Below, piece after piece: positions 12,237 to 23,500 of a DNA stretch of 64,000 nt. The position numbers and the translations under genes are program-made. Numbering within the stretch: the stretch's first letter is position 1; each line of letters starts with the position of its first letter. Under the pieces are notes generated by a model that was not told the DNA's origin, did no database searches, and saw nothing but the letters and a program-made list of their open reading frames with translations. The DNA lies in the NCBI GenBank assembly GCA_016617855.1, contig JAECUM010001824.1:100928-164927 (forward strand), given 5' to 3'. The DNA is from Megalonaias nervosa (lineage: Eukaryota; Mollusca; Bivalvia; Unionida; Unionidae).

Positions 12237-12843
12237 CTAAACTGATTTTTCTGAAGGACTGAAGACCCGAAAAGGGATACAGTTATTTTCTGCACTAACC
12301 ACTGACTTCGCCATCAATAATTGATACCTCTCTGTGAATTTCTCGCTTGGTACAAGTATTGCACAAGACAGCGCAGCTTCTAAGTCTAGTACCTTCCCCG
12401 GTATGATTCTTTCCACTCCCGGAGGTATGATACTTGTTCTGTCCACTACCACGTGGCAACACCTGATGCTCCTCAATTCCACCGTGGCACATTTCACTGG
12501 TTGACCATTCAACTTAAATGTATTAGTCCCAGCATCTATGACACACTGGTGTCTCTCAAGAACATCAAAACCCAGATTTCCATCGATATCTTTGTCGATT
12601 TCTGCCACCCACACTGTGTGCTTAACTTTCGTATCATTTATCATGATATCCATTTTTCCCCACACCTCTTGTTTGGACACACTTTCCATCAGCCATTTTC
12701 ATGTGTTGACCGGCCAGTTCCAAATACTGCCTTTGTAGATCAGACATTTGTTCATAGATGGAACCGTTAATTATGGTAACACTTGCACCCGTATCGATGA
12801 GGAAATTCCCTTTTCGTCCTTGCACTGTGCCTTGTTTGTACAT
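12237..12843 (-). pseudogene. Retropepsin-type protease region of the Gypsy-type element
   Basis: The frame 12,843-12,634 contains the catalytic motif D-T-G-A-S (about 12,785-12,800). The overlapping frame 12,689-12,237 continues with a G-F-D-V-L-E-R-H segment typical of the second half of Gypsy proteases (I-L-G-x-D-x-L in other members) and then a linker toward reverse transcriptase. A frameshift lies between 12,634 and 12,689. Downstream the reading stops at 12,237, where reverse transcriptase would be expected, so the protein cannot be made intact. Confidence 0.75.
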
Positions 12844-12899
12844 TCCTGATCCATTGCTTGAAATTCAAGTGGTACGGAGTTGTGTCCTGCCCTGTTGAC

Positions 12900-13963
12900 C
12901 TTGTCTGTTCTTATTTGCTTTTAATTTCGGACAGTCCTTCTTTAAATGTTCCTCACTGCCACAAATCCATCACTTCTTCAAATTCTGCCGATTGAAGGGT
13001 CTTTCAATGCGCTTTCTCTTTAACGAATCCAGTTCTACCTTAATTTCTCTGATTTCACTGGATAATTCTTTGATGCATGCATGGATGTCCGTTATGCCAG
13101 AGGCTGCACATTCTACATCACCAACACCAATATTTCGAACTTGAATTGTCATGCGACGATCCCGTTGTTTATCTGCGCTTAGAATAGCCTCCAATTCAAC
13201 TGCTAACTTTGTGACTTCTTCTAAGGTTTTAGGATGGCTTTGCTGAATACAAAGCCTCATGTCTGAGTCTGTCAGCGCATCAATAAAATGATCCCTGCAC
13301 AACGTTTCTATAAGTTCGGTTGGAGCCTTTGGGTAGGCTCTCCTGCTTAAACGTTTTACAACCTGAGCCAGTTTTGGCAAAGTTTGGTCTCTCCTCCGTG
13401 TGAGATTTTTAAGTTGCACCCTGAATAATTCTGTTTGATTCTCTGAGCCAAACCTCCTGCTCAGAGCATTTTACAATTCCCAATACATTCTCCTCTCCGA
13501 AGGTTCTAAATCCGCTAATACTGCCTGTGCACTTCCTCGTAAATTTGATGCCAGAAACATTGCTTTTTGGTCTTCAGTCCAGTTGTTAATTTCAGCAACA
13601 AGTTCAAAGTGAACTCTAAAGTTTTCCCATGGTTCCGAACCATCATAGGTCGCTGGCCTCACTAACGGCTTTGGAAAATTCCTACTCTCACTGGTGTTTG
13701 CGCCATTTCCTAGGCTTCTCAGGTTTTCCTGAAAGTTTCTATTCCCACTGGTGTTTCCAACATTTCCCAGACTTGTAAGGTTTCCTGAATTTGGCTCTCC
13801 AGTGCCTCACATTCCCATTCTAGCTTCTTTATTTCCTCCAGCTGTGACATACTTTGCACATTAAAGGTAGGAGTTGAGGTTTGTAATGTTGTACCCAGAC
13901 CTGTGTCGGGATTTCTCCAATGTCCAGAAGTAGTTGCTGGGTATCAAACCCTCCTTCCGCCAT
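12900..13963 (-). pseudogene. Gag region of the Gypsy-type element, zinc knuckle broken
   Basis: An ATG at 13,963 opens a gag-like reading that is broken by frameshifts and continues in the frames 13,662-13,471 and 13,419-12,970. The second contains capsid-like helices (F-I-D-A-L-T-D, L-E-E-V-T-K-L-A) and a coiled-coil-like stretch of Glu/Lys/Ile (about 13,000-13,090). Immediately after comes a CCHC zinc-knuckle segment (about 12,925-12,975) in which the codon expected for the first cysteine is TGA. The remaining Cys, His and Cys are present with the usual spacing. Thus gag ends one codon into its nucleic-acid-binding motif. Confidence 0.75.
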
Positions 13964-14244
13964 TTTTTACACGATGAGTAAGAATTGTCTTAATCTGAAT
14001 AAATCCAAGACGTAATCCTCACTGATATCACTGCGATTTAAATCCTGGAGTCAACCTTAAGAGAATCACTCTCCAAAATAAATACACTATCTGCAATACA
14101 TTCCATTGTTGAAATACTAAAACAAACCCACACAGATATATCCTATTAGTGAAATTTCATCCTGTGCATTGATCACAATTGCACACTGACAGAATAATCC
14201 ACTAAGAGGGTGAATATCCCACCGCTGCCACCAAAATTGTAACA

Positions 14245-14685
14245 TGATGGGTTCAGAAATAAATCCATAAAATAATTCTGCTATTTACATGTTTATTTAC
14301 ACTTTACACTATATACACTCCTGTTCCCTTGTGTTGCATCACACAAGAAAACCCCTACTTCCCTGTAGGATTACAATCTAACTATCCATTAGAACAGAGA
14401 GAGAAAATCTAATCAATCCTTTCACACTGAAAGCTACAAAACCTCTCTCCCTCTCTCAGGTCTGTGAATCTTATTAAACCACTTTCCCAGTCCATGATTC
14501 AGTCTAGTTAAAACCTGATACTTGACACATGAAAGCAGATAAGGGTTCTCTCACTCCCAAGGATCACTGCCTTTGGCCAGGCAGTTCTGTTATAATTAAT
14601 AGCTCTAACTGTTTCAACCAGTCCTCTAGGGAAAACATAACTGTCCCTATCATTATAGCATCACCTCCCCATGTATCTAATTTCA

Positions 14686-14690
<5 letters not shown>
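14245..14690 (-). repeat. 5' LTR of the Gypsy-type element
   Basis: Same 446-bp sequence as 10,621-11,066 with about 11 substitutions and no indel seen. It merges at its outer end with a (CA)n run, because the LTR terminus itself reads CACA. The 134-residue frame at 14,529-14,933 is a shadow of LTR plus microsatellite. Confidence 0.88.

Positions 14691-14757
<67 letters not shown>
14687..14757. repeat. (CA)n-(TA)n compound microsatellite
   Basis: About 17 CA units are followed by about 18 TA units. The other side of the LTR element (10,555-10,615) is also a long TA run, so the element seems to have landed inside a TA-rich microsatellite. Confidence 0.9.
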
Positions 14758-14761
<4 letters not shown>

Positions 14762-14819
14762 TCTAAGTTGCCTGTTATGCATCTCATTCTCTGATCACAC
14801 AACACTGACAAGTGATTTT

Positions 14820-16130
14820 TATTCTGGGACCTTACCACTGCATTTTTTATTACTGATTGATGTTTCAAGAGAACTTACTGGTTTTCATTTACCTTCAAAA
14901 AATGACAAGGAAATGCAGTCAAGCATAAACTGATCTGACCACAGGAAAATACCAAGATCAACTGATGTCTACACACAAAACAATGGAATTTATCATGGTT
15001 AGGCAACTGGAATAAAAACATGCAACCACTCAAACAGGAGTGCTCATTATGAATACATGGTAGCATTTAGCAGGTGAAATGTGTCTAAAAGGAATAAAAG
15101 AGTATTCATGATACTAAATCCTAGCCTGATGCTGTCCCTAATAGAGGACCTCAATTAACTCATTAACCCCTGGAGGTTTTTGTTGTTTTCACCAGAAATG
15201 TGAGTAGGAAACACATTTTGGGGGCTATTTTTGAATACAGTAAAACCTGTCTTGAAAGATCACTGTTATGTGAGACCGCCTGTCTTGAGAGACCTTATTG
15301 TCAGTGCACCGATTTATTGATTATATAGTCTTATAACCTGTCATGAGAGACCACCTGTCTTGACAGACCATAATTTTTTGGCAAAAGGGGTGGTCTTTCA
15401 CTACTGTACATCCTAATACATTGACTTCCAAGAGATTTCCAGTTAACATAATGCCTAGTTGTGTTAGAAACATCATTTTTCATTGGCTACTTTGCTCATG
15501 CATGAGCAGAAGGGTAAAAGTTCAAGGTTTTTTGGGGTTTTTTTTGCTTAATGGACCCATCATTTTTGTACTGAGACCACTCTTTATTCCAAATGCCCAT
15601 CTTATCCTACTTTTTGCATAGGTTTGCCTGTCTGTGTGCAGTTCAGACTAGTCTGCCTTAGACCTGAGGCCAAAAAGTCTAAAATCCGGGCACAAAATCA
15701 GACTCTGATCACAGGCAAATTTTTGGTGGAAAAAAATTGGGTCCAAAAAATTATGTTTTTCCCTCTGTATTTTGTAGTGCAACTAGAACGTCCAGATTAT
15801 CTGGTATCACTGTTGAGCTACATCGGTCTACCTTTCTATAATACTACCAACTTTAGTGGATCATACATGACCTTGATGCTACATAACATGGAAGTAGGCT
15901 ACTACCTCCTGATGCATAAACGAGGTGCCAGGGGTTAAGGAGTTAAGATATATGATATAAATAGTATCCAAGATGCTGAAATCCCAGCCTGATTCTGTCC
16001 CTGATAGAGGACCCCAATTAAGGTATATGATATAAATAGTATCCAAGATGCTGAAATCCCAGCCTGATCCTGTCCCTGATAGAAGAACCCAATTAAGGTA
16101 TATGATATAAAGAGCATATCAAGTTTCATC
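14820..16130 (+). repeat. Dispersed repeat (family D) interrupted by a TTAA element; 76-bp tandem units at its end
   Basis: The sequence 14,820-15,158 plus 15,943-16,130 matches 51,486-51,860 in the same orientation, for example 'gcataaactgat' and 'caattaaggtatatgatata'. Near the end a 76-bp unit beginning 'aagatgctgaaatcccagcc' is repeated about 2.3 times. The copy at 51.5 kb shows the uninterrupted sequence across the insertion point of the TTAA element. Confidence 0.75.
15159..15942. mobile_element. TTAA-target, piggyBac-like non-autonomous DNA transposon
   Basis: The 784-bp element is flanked by TTAA (15,155-15,158 and 15,943-15,946). Its ends are 15-bp inverted repeats with one mismatch, CTCATTAACCCCTGG on the left and CCTTAACCCCTGG within the reverse complement of the right end. 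Uninterrupted copies of the host repeat (16,070-16,105 and 51,762-51,790) read straight through with a single TTAA, which fixes the insertion site. TTAA duplication is the hallmark of piggyBac elements, but the ends do not exactly match a family I can name. Internally, imperfect repeats of 'cctgtcttgagagacc' lie at 15,248-15,390. The 104-residue frame at 15,624-15,938 is not transposase-like. Confidence 0.8.
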
Positions 16131-16264
16131 ATTTATCTCAAAATCTCAAATAACTTAAATGTTTTAGAGCAGAAACAATGTAACAAATGGATGGGACTGC
16201 ACGCAGATGGAAGAACTGATGAACAGATGAAAATGCAAATACTATGTCAGACATATGTCAGAAA

Positions 16265-16885
16265 CAGGCAGGGCACAATAAGCTGACTGAAATTCACTGG
16301 CATTTGATGGAAATGGGCAGGGCACAATAAGCAGACTGAAATTCACTGGCATTTGATGGAAAAGGGCAGGGCACAAAAAGCTGGCTGAAATTCATCTGGT
16401 ATTTGATGGAAAAGGGCAGGGAGCAATAAACTGACTGGAATCCATCTGGCATTTGATGGAAAAGGGCAGGGCACAATAAGCTGACTGAAATTCATCTGAC
16501 ATTTGATGGAAAAGGGCAGGGCACAATAAGCTGACTGAAATTCATCTGGCATTTGATGGAAAAGGGCAGGGCACAATAAGCTGACTGAAATTCATCTGGC
16601 TTTTGACGGAAAGGGGCAGGGAACAATAAACTGACTGGAATCCATCTGGCATTTGATGGAAAAGGGCAGGGCACAATAAGCTGACTGAAATTCATCTGGC
16701 ATTTGATGGAAAAGGGCAGGGCACAATAAGCTGACTGAAATTCATCTGGCATTTGATGGAAAGGGGCAGGGAACAATAAACTGACTGGAATCCATCTGGC
16801 ATTTAATAGAAAAGGGCAGGGCACAATAAGCTGACTGAAATCCATCTCACATTTGATAGAAAAGGGTTGGGCACAATAAGATGGC
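16265..16885 (-). repeat. 50-bp satellite, about 12 units, open in all three frames on one strand
   Basis: The unit reads 'atttgatggaaaagggcagg' then 'gcacaataagctgactgaaattcatctggc', 50 bp. Variant units with 'gggaacaataaactgactgg' recur at about 16,400, 16,610 and 16,760, suggesting a higher-order pattern. Because 50 is not a multiple of three and the - strand unit has no stop codon, long - strand frames (up to 131 residues) arise without coding function. Confidence 0.9.
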
Positions 16886-16919
16886 ATCCATTTGGCATTT
16901 GATAAACCATGAAGTACAT

Positions 16920-17670
16920 CTCTCTATGACACAAACAACAAAAACAATTACATGTACTGTTTTGTTGGGTTATTTTCCACTTAACACCTGTAATATGTCA
17001 CAAAAATAAGTCATGACTAGTGGAATACTCCATCATAAATTGTGCCGGTTTACTGGGATGTATGCCAAATTGGCTTATAGTTTTTATATAAAATATTTTA
17101 AACTAGGAATCCTTAAGTTTAAAACTCCAAGAAAACGTGCTTACAAGCTGTGCTAGGAGTAAGTAGGTTGGCTAGATTCTCATTCCTGTAGCGCCAGCTG
17201 AATGCAAAGTTGGCCAGTTGGTTCAGGTCAGTACTTGAGCTCCCATATGATGCTGACTCCTCTTGCTTGTGTCTCTGACTTTATCTCATCTGAAAAGAAA
17301 TAAAATTAAAAATAAATGCATGCTAAAGGATACAGACCTTTTCACAAACATACACATACACAATATTTCCTGTGGAAACCACCCTGATATTATCAACATT
17401 AAGATTTCATACTGAAAATTTAGTCATACATACAGTGAGGGTCTTAAATACATGTTATAGTATCTGCAAGAAACATTACATTTTGGTTATTTTTTTTTAT
17501 TCTTATTATTCTTTGAAACACTGTATATGAAAATACATTTTCAGCAAACTATACCAGATACAAGAAGCTGAACAAGTAGGGCTTACATTCCTCTAATAAT
17601 TACTGATTCACAAAACTTGTATACATAATTAGTTGTCAATATTTTTAATAGCAAGTACTGGTCACTGTGA
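16920..17670. repeat. Left block paired with 50,690-51,440 (inverted)
   Basis: The reverse complement of 50,690-51,440 follows this stretch closely, for example 'cattttcagcaaactatacc', 'gggcttacattcct', 'acttgtatacataatta' and 'agtactggtcactgtga'. By eye about 80 % of bases agree over several hundred bases. It includes an exon-like segment with conserved acceptor and donor. Confidence 0.88.
17145..17289 (-). pseudogene. Left-arm copy of the exon-like segment at 51,087-51,242
   Basis: On the - strand 'tttcttttcag' precedes 17,289 and 'gtaagc' follows 17,145. Read in phase with the acceptor there is a TAA at the third codon. The remaining codons give a Ser-rich stretch followed by an F-A-F-S-W-R-Y segment. 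In the alternative frame, shared with the right-arm copy (I-K-S-E-T-Q-A), a stop appears after 20 codons. Splice sites are therefore conserved while coding capacity is damaged. The protein is not recognised. Confidence 0.45.
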
Positions 17671-17689
17671 TAAGTGTTGATAGGCAACA

Positions 17690-20560
17690 TCACTTAGAAG
17701 CAGCCAAATGAACTGGGAAAGTAATCTGTTGTGCTCTTGCCATAATTCCCTCCAGGTCAAACTGACCCATTTTTGGGGTACAAGATCTCAGAGGCATAAG
17801 CTTGTGAAAGCCATCTTTGCCCTCCATCCACAGCTTGTATAATATCCGTTAAGGAACACCTGCATTTGAATGCAATGGCTTGTGGCACCTGGCCTAACCA
17901 CAAGCCAAAATGCTCAAAAACTTCATCTGACCTTATGTTAATTATCTATGTGTGAAGCAAATAATCTGTTGTACCCAGGAACACACTGCCTGGCCTGAAA
18001 CATTAATGTTTCCATCTTTCAAAAGTATCAATGAGCGATATCTCCCGCTTTCCAGCAGCTCATTTCATTTCAGATACCAAATCAAGGTCCTCACTGGGTC
18101 CTGCAGATGACCCTGAGGTGAAAGGTCCAACTACAAATGAGGTTTAAGCATGAATGACTGCCTGCCTACAGATGAGAGTCTACTTTTTGATAATGAAAGT
18201 ATTGGCTATCATAATTGAATCTAAACTTGTCTAATGAATTGTGGACAGTTCAGACTGACCGACAAGGCATGTATTTCACTGATTTTGCTTGCTGTAGCTA
18301 TAGATTAACTAGGAAGCAGGTCTTACAAAAGACACGAGCCAATGATGCTCAAGACAACTTGATGTCAAAACCCAATGTACATTCCAATTTGAGCACAATG
18401 CCAAAGCTGTAATCTTGATAGATTAAAGTCAGAAAGTCATAAAGGTCTTTGTTCTATTCTATAACCCTCTTTTCATGATGCTAAAACATTGAGATTGTAA
18501 AAACTGTATCCTTTTAAAGTACTGGGGGTTAACTTCTTTGCTTCATAAAATGGAGCTAACTGGGCTAACAATATGTTAAGTACAGTGATGCAATCCCGTT
18601 TGCACCAATGTCAGAAAATGATGGGTTTGGTTGTACAAGAGATTCTGTATACCACTTATTCTGCAAAATGTTTGCCTTTTTGCTGTTTGTGTGATTTGAT
18701 CAAGACATCCAAGTTCAATAGATCTGGGTTCAAATGAAACACCTGTCAATGGGTTTGTCTAATGAAGCAAGGAAAGACCCCAAATTTCCTTGGAATTTCC
18801 AGTTCCAGGTTTAACAAGTTGTTTTGCCAACTCAAAGGAAGTAGTCAGGATAAGTCAATACTTGGATTCTGTTCCTTATTGCAGGATCTTTGGGATCAGA
18901 GGTGCTGGAGGATAAGCGTATCCATCCATACCACTGCAATCCAAGGAAAGAATGTTGACTACCCAGGCCTTCAGAATTGGGACTGGAGAGAAAAGGTTGG
19001 ACTCTTTTCATTCCATCTTACCAGAAACTGAAGCATGAGTGATTGGCCCCAGAGGGCACAGATTTTTCAGAATAAAGAGGGTGAATTGACCATTTGGTTT
19101 GGACTAACTGATGATGGAAAGTCCATCAATATCTCAAGCCTCCTCAGAATGTAACAGACTTGAATGTAGATTCATCATTGATGACACCACCTGAGAAAAT
19201 CCTAAACTAAATTCACAGGTCTGGTAATTTAGTCTCTCTCCCCTTGCCTTCTGAGACAATTTACCCCAGTTACATTATTAGACAGAATAAGTATTCCCTT
19301 TCCATGCAGTATGTCAAGTCACCAATGATGTACATTCACTGTGGCATTCATCTCTAGGAGCTGATATACTAAGTCAGACTGATGAAGCCACAACCCATTG
19401 GTTTCCCAAAACAATTGCAGGAAGTGGGTACCCCTGCCCTTTGTGCTAGCCTCCTTGGAGTCTTTACCTATAAGGAACATCCGCCAAGAGCCAAGTGAGC
19501 TTCTCTCATTTGCTGAGATGGGTCCTCATAGAATCAGACACTAAGGCCTGCTTCTATCTAGTCACCAATGTATAAAAAGGATCAATCACAATGGTCTGAT
19601 GTACAGGCGACCCAAGACTAAGAGATCTAGTGCTACATTAAGACCCAGTCAGAGGAATTCTCTGTCTTAAATGCATTAATTTGTTTGTATTAAAGACAAC
19701 ATATAGATCATCTTCAACACTCCTTCCTCAGGAAAACAGACACCATTTATCATGTACTCTGAACTCCATCCCCAAGTGGGCAAAATTTTGAGATGGGATG
19801 TCGGATTTATTCTTGTTGACAAGAAATTCAAGGCAGGCCATACATGAAAAATGGGAATTCATGAGTTGACTTAAAATATAATCTACTTTGCATTTTTTGT
19901 AGTGTATCATTGCTGGATGTCATGGATATGGAGATGGTCCTGAAGTGAGATACTATTCTGACCATAATTCTTGTGAAGATCAATGTTAAGCCCACAAGAT
20001 AGTGCTATGGAATGAAATACTGTATTCCTGAAAGTGAACCATATGAAATTCCTGTAGGATTTGTGTACTGGAGCATGGAGGTATGTATATATCTTGCAAA
20101 TCCAGACCGATTGCAAAGTCTTCATAATGAACAACATTTAAAACTAGTCTTGACATATCCATTCTGAACCATGGTGCCCATATTAATGGGCTGAGAAAGC
20201 TTAAGTCTATGACTGGCCAAAGTGTTAATTTGGCATTTGGCAATAGGAATAGTCTTGAATAAAAATGTCTTGACTATGCATTTCATAAAATCTCTACAAC
20301 CCTATTCTGAGCAGATTCCTGCTACAGTGTTGGTCCTGAATGTATTTTTGGGACGTATGAAGCAGCTGACAAGGGGTGCTGAATGTGATCTGGAGTCCTT
20401 ATAAGATGACTTGCAGGATTCATGGATCATCAGAGCCGAATCTTTCCCAAACCATAGCAAAGGGACTTCCCCCCAACGGGATATTTGATATAGGTGGCAT
20501 AACGATCTCGTCATTTCTTTTGGGAATGAGAAAGTAAACCCAGGCAAAAACAATCCACTC
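17690..20560 (-). mobile_element. DIRS-like (tyrosine-recombinase) retroelement, degenerate
   Basis: Conceptual - strand translation with frame changes gives, in DIRS order: (1) reverse transcriptase with S-R-L-F-L-L-P-N and W-P-V-I-D-L-S at about 20,200-20,260 and G-L-D-L-Q-D at about 20,100; (2) the thumb region with N-K-S-D-I-P-S-Q-N-F-A-H-L-G-M at about 19,760-19,820; (3) RNase H-like text ending L-L-E-M-N-A at about 19,342-19,356; (4) a recombinase-side linker D-G-Y-A-Y-P-P-A-P-L-I-P at about 18,890-18,930; (5) a recombinase region with a T-L-K-G-Y-like segment at about 18,510-18,525 and D-L-E-G-I-M-A-R-A-Q at about 17,731-17,757 near its C-terminus. Many stops and frameshifts are present. 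Termini (split direct or inverted repeats) and gag were not resolved. Confidence 0.68.
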
Positions 20561-23500
20561 TGTTTATCGTCAATGGCCCTTTATAAGTGTCATGCTGAAT
20601 TATGTATAGGGAATGTAAAACTGCTTCCCACTGGGCATGTCCTAGTAGGGGTTTCCTTCCTGTCTCCATGCTTCCTGTTCAGGAAAGATCACTGAGGTAT
20701 GATGCCGGACCTGTACATGATTTGACTCTATGGAGGCCTGCTTATATCCTCTATTTGAGAACTGAATGGAAGTTTTCACAACAATGGCATAATTAGGTGA
20801 CCATCATACCCATGCAGGTTATGATCACAGGAGTTTTTCTTTTACTTGGGTAAATTTGCAACTGTACAATGCTTGGCCTGTGTACTGCTCCTCTATACAT
20901 GCCATTAATATGTCAGTGATCACATACTTGGGTATCAGTAGAGATAAAAGTGTGATCACAGATTCAGAAAACCCGTGAATGTTATCATATATCACAAGCA
21001 TGTCTGTAGGGGAAGACAGCTGTTGTCTGAAAAATTTCACCATAACATCAAACAATTTAAGAAACACCTTAAATTTAAGAAACACCTTAACTGAATCCTG
21101 ATTATGCTACAATACTGGTGATTTAGTTTGCCCATCATATGTAACTACAATAGAACAAAACCTTCACGGGACTTGTTTCACTACTTGTGTTGTATTTGCC
21201 TGAATGCTTCTCACTGGAATGTTCGAGCATTCAAAGTCTGCCAGGATGATATGCGGTACATTTATTTGTTTTTTGCTATGCCATCCTATGCCACTGTAAA
21301 TTTCAGAATGTTTCTACTGGGTTCTGGCATAAAAGTGTGCTGCAACTTTTCACCGATTCCACCCCAGAAAAGGATAGGCTCATCAAGTAGCAGATGGGTA
21401 CTACATATATTGCAAGCAACACCTGCATTGAAATATCTTACCCTCGAACTTACTATGCCAGTACATTACTCATAGAAAAAATCTTTTATCCACATGTAAC
21501 ATTAATATAGCAAGTCTGGGATATGCAACAATAACAACTATATATTAAAGTGCCGCATGTGTATATTGTTTGCCGAATAGGCTGCAGGCCTATATTCCAA
21601 ACAATTATGTTAACAGCGATGCCACAATTAAAATTTCATAAGCTTGCTGAAGTCAGTAATTTGTATGGGCAATCCAAGATTAGCAAACTTCCTGGTCTGG
21701 TCCTGGTTATCGTTCATGGGATAAAACACAGAAAAGAATGCCAATTCTAAATATCAATTGTCAGCACTTTTTACATTGATTACAGCTCACTGTGGAATAC
21801 ATGCTGGTGTTGGAATGTATTTTAGCTGTCTACAGTCCATTCAGATGCTGCATTGGTGAATTTGTCCAACATCTCAAGAATCCTTGAAAAGCTTTCATTT
21901 CCTCGTTCATCATTGTGATTTGGGATCAGATGAGCACTGTTAAGAATCCACAGATTTGAGATACTAGATACATTAAGTGGCATTATTATATAAACAAGGA
22001 CAATAATTTTAATTTCAACAATGTAGATACTGGTGCTCTGTAATACTGGTATGATCCCTGGACACATCTGTGAAAGAAGTTTTAGTGCATCTTTACCTGG
22101 TTCATATCTGATTAGAATAATTGTCTGACACACACTTGTGTGAGATACCTCAGCTGAATCCCTTCTGGGAAGGATATATGTAATGGAAACCATTGTCTGA
22201 GAAACTTTTGTCTTATTGTTTTCACTTCTGCAAGATTAGAAACTGCAATCACTTAAATCCCAGCTATTGTTTTACTGACTTCTGTATCGTTTTCAACAGG
22301 GTCAGACATTTCTACAATCACAATTTGGTGGGTCTTTGCCAGTGCATGCACTAATACTTATGAACAAATCGAAATGGCCTGCAGTGATTGTATCCTAATC
22401 ACACACACACACACACACACACATATATGAAAGTTTATCTAATGTTTTCATTACTATAAGCTGCAATACTGTGTGTGTGTTGTAAATATAAAGCTGTGCA
22501 GTTTTAATAATCAGCAACAAACAAATAAACAAACTTATGAAAAATGTGTTTTAAGTCATTGTTGGTCCAAAAAAGCTCAAATGATCCCTCAATGAGCACT
22601 CCAACAACACTCGTACTGCTGTTAACAAATCCAATAATTTAAATGGTGTTTGCTTCTCTGGACTTAGAAAGGGGTACATAAAATCTCACAACTGGGATGC
22701 CATTATAATCCTGAAGATACCTTCCTAATCATGGCCTTCATCACTGGTGACTTAACGGTGTTCATCACTAAGTGGTTTAAAGTTTTCATGCACAATCTCA
22801 AATAATGACTTTTCACACTTTTTGTTGTATTCTTACTATCATTATATTGTATTAGTTTGCTACTGTTCCAAAATAATATGTTCGATAATTTATCAAGATG
22901 CTCTGGATACATATTTACATGAAATAGCAATTTCATGTTTTCTATAATGTTAAAAATATGCCACTGATTTGGTAATATAATGCCAGCATTAGATACACTC
23001 ATAAATCCATTAAAAATACTTCAATCAGTGATCTTTCCACCATGTGTAATTGCAGTAACTGTTTCAAGCCCCCCGTGTTGCTGTTTTTCATAAATTTCAA
23101 CATTCTTCCAATCTAACTAAAGTTTAGAAGGAAGAAAATTTGTTAAAAATGCTACCTGACATAAATTGTTCATTGAAATAACCAAGATGTTGGGTTTAAA
23201 TAATGTTCAAATATGCAGTTTAGAATTAAGAGGCACCACCTGTTAATTCAGTCACCAAAGTCACTCACAATTCCTTTGTTTTTTGGGAGTGCTCCACAAG
23301 CAGTGATGTGATACATTTGACAAATTCCAATAATGACTAATCTAATACGAACATTCGCACTTGGTGGACAAATTGATCCAATAGGGAATGAAGATAGACA
23401 GGCCCACTTTTTTTTAAAGCAGATCTGAGAAGGAAAAAAGCATGCATTAGATAAAAATAGGTCTCACCCAAATATTGGTGATCAACTAGGGCAATGAAAT

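Larger units (their letters stand above)
10621..14690 (-). mobile_element. Ty3/Gypsy-type LTR retrotransposon, internally deleted
   Basis: Two direct repeats of 446 bp (10,621-11,066 and 14,245-14,690) flank about 3.2 kb whose - strand encodes gag, protease and the end of integrase in that order. The two LTRs differ at about 11 positions by eye, so the element is young. Next to the upstream LTR the - strand carries a TGG-initiated primer-binding-site candidate (14,217-14,236); next to the downstream LTR it carries a purine tract (about 11,067-11,081). Reverse transcriptase, RNase H and most of integrase are missing. Both sides abut TA/CA microsatellites and no clear target duplication is visible, so the exact ends are uncertain by a few bases. 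Confidence 0.85.

Noticed and set aside
15624..15938. piggyBac transposase remnant inside the TTAA element
   Set aside because: The 104-residue frame has no catalytic Asp motifs and spans the terminal repeat; the element is non-autonomous.
16294..16887. Several overlapping 60-131-residue - strand frames with repeated F-S-I-K-C-Q text
   Set aside because: They are produced by a stop-free 50-bp satellite unit and are not a protein gene.
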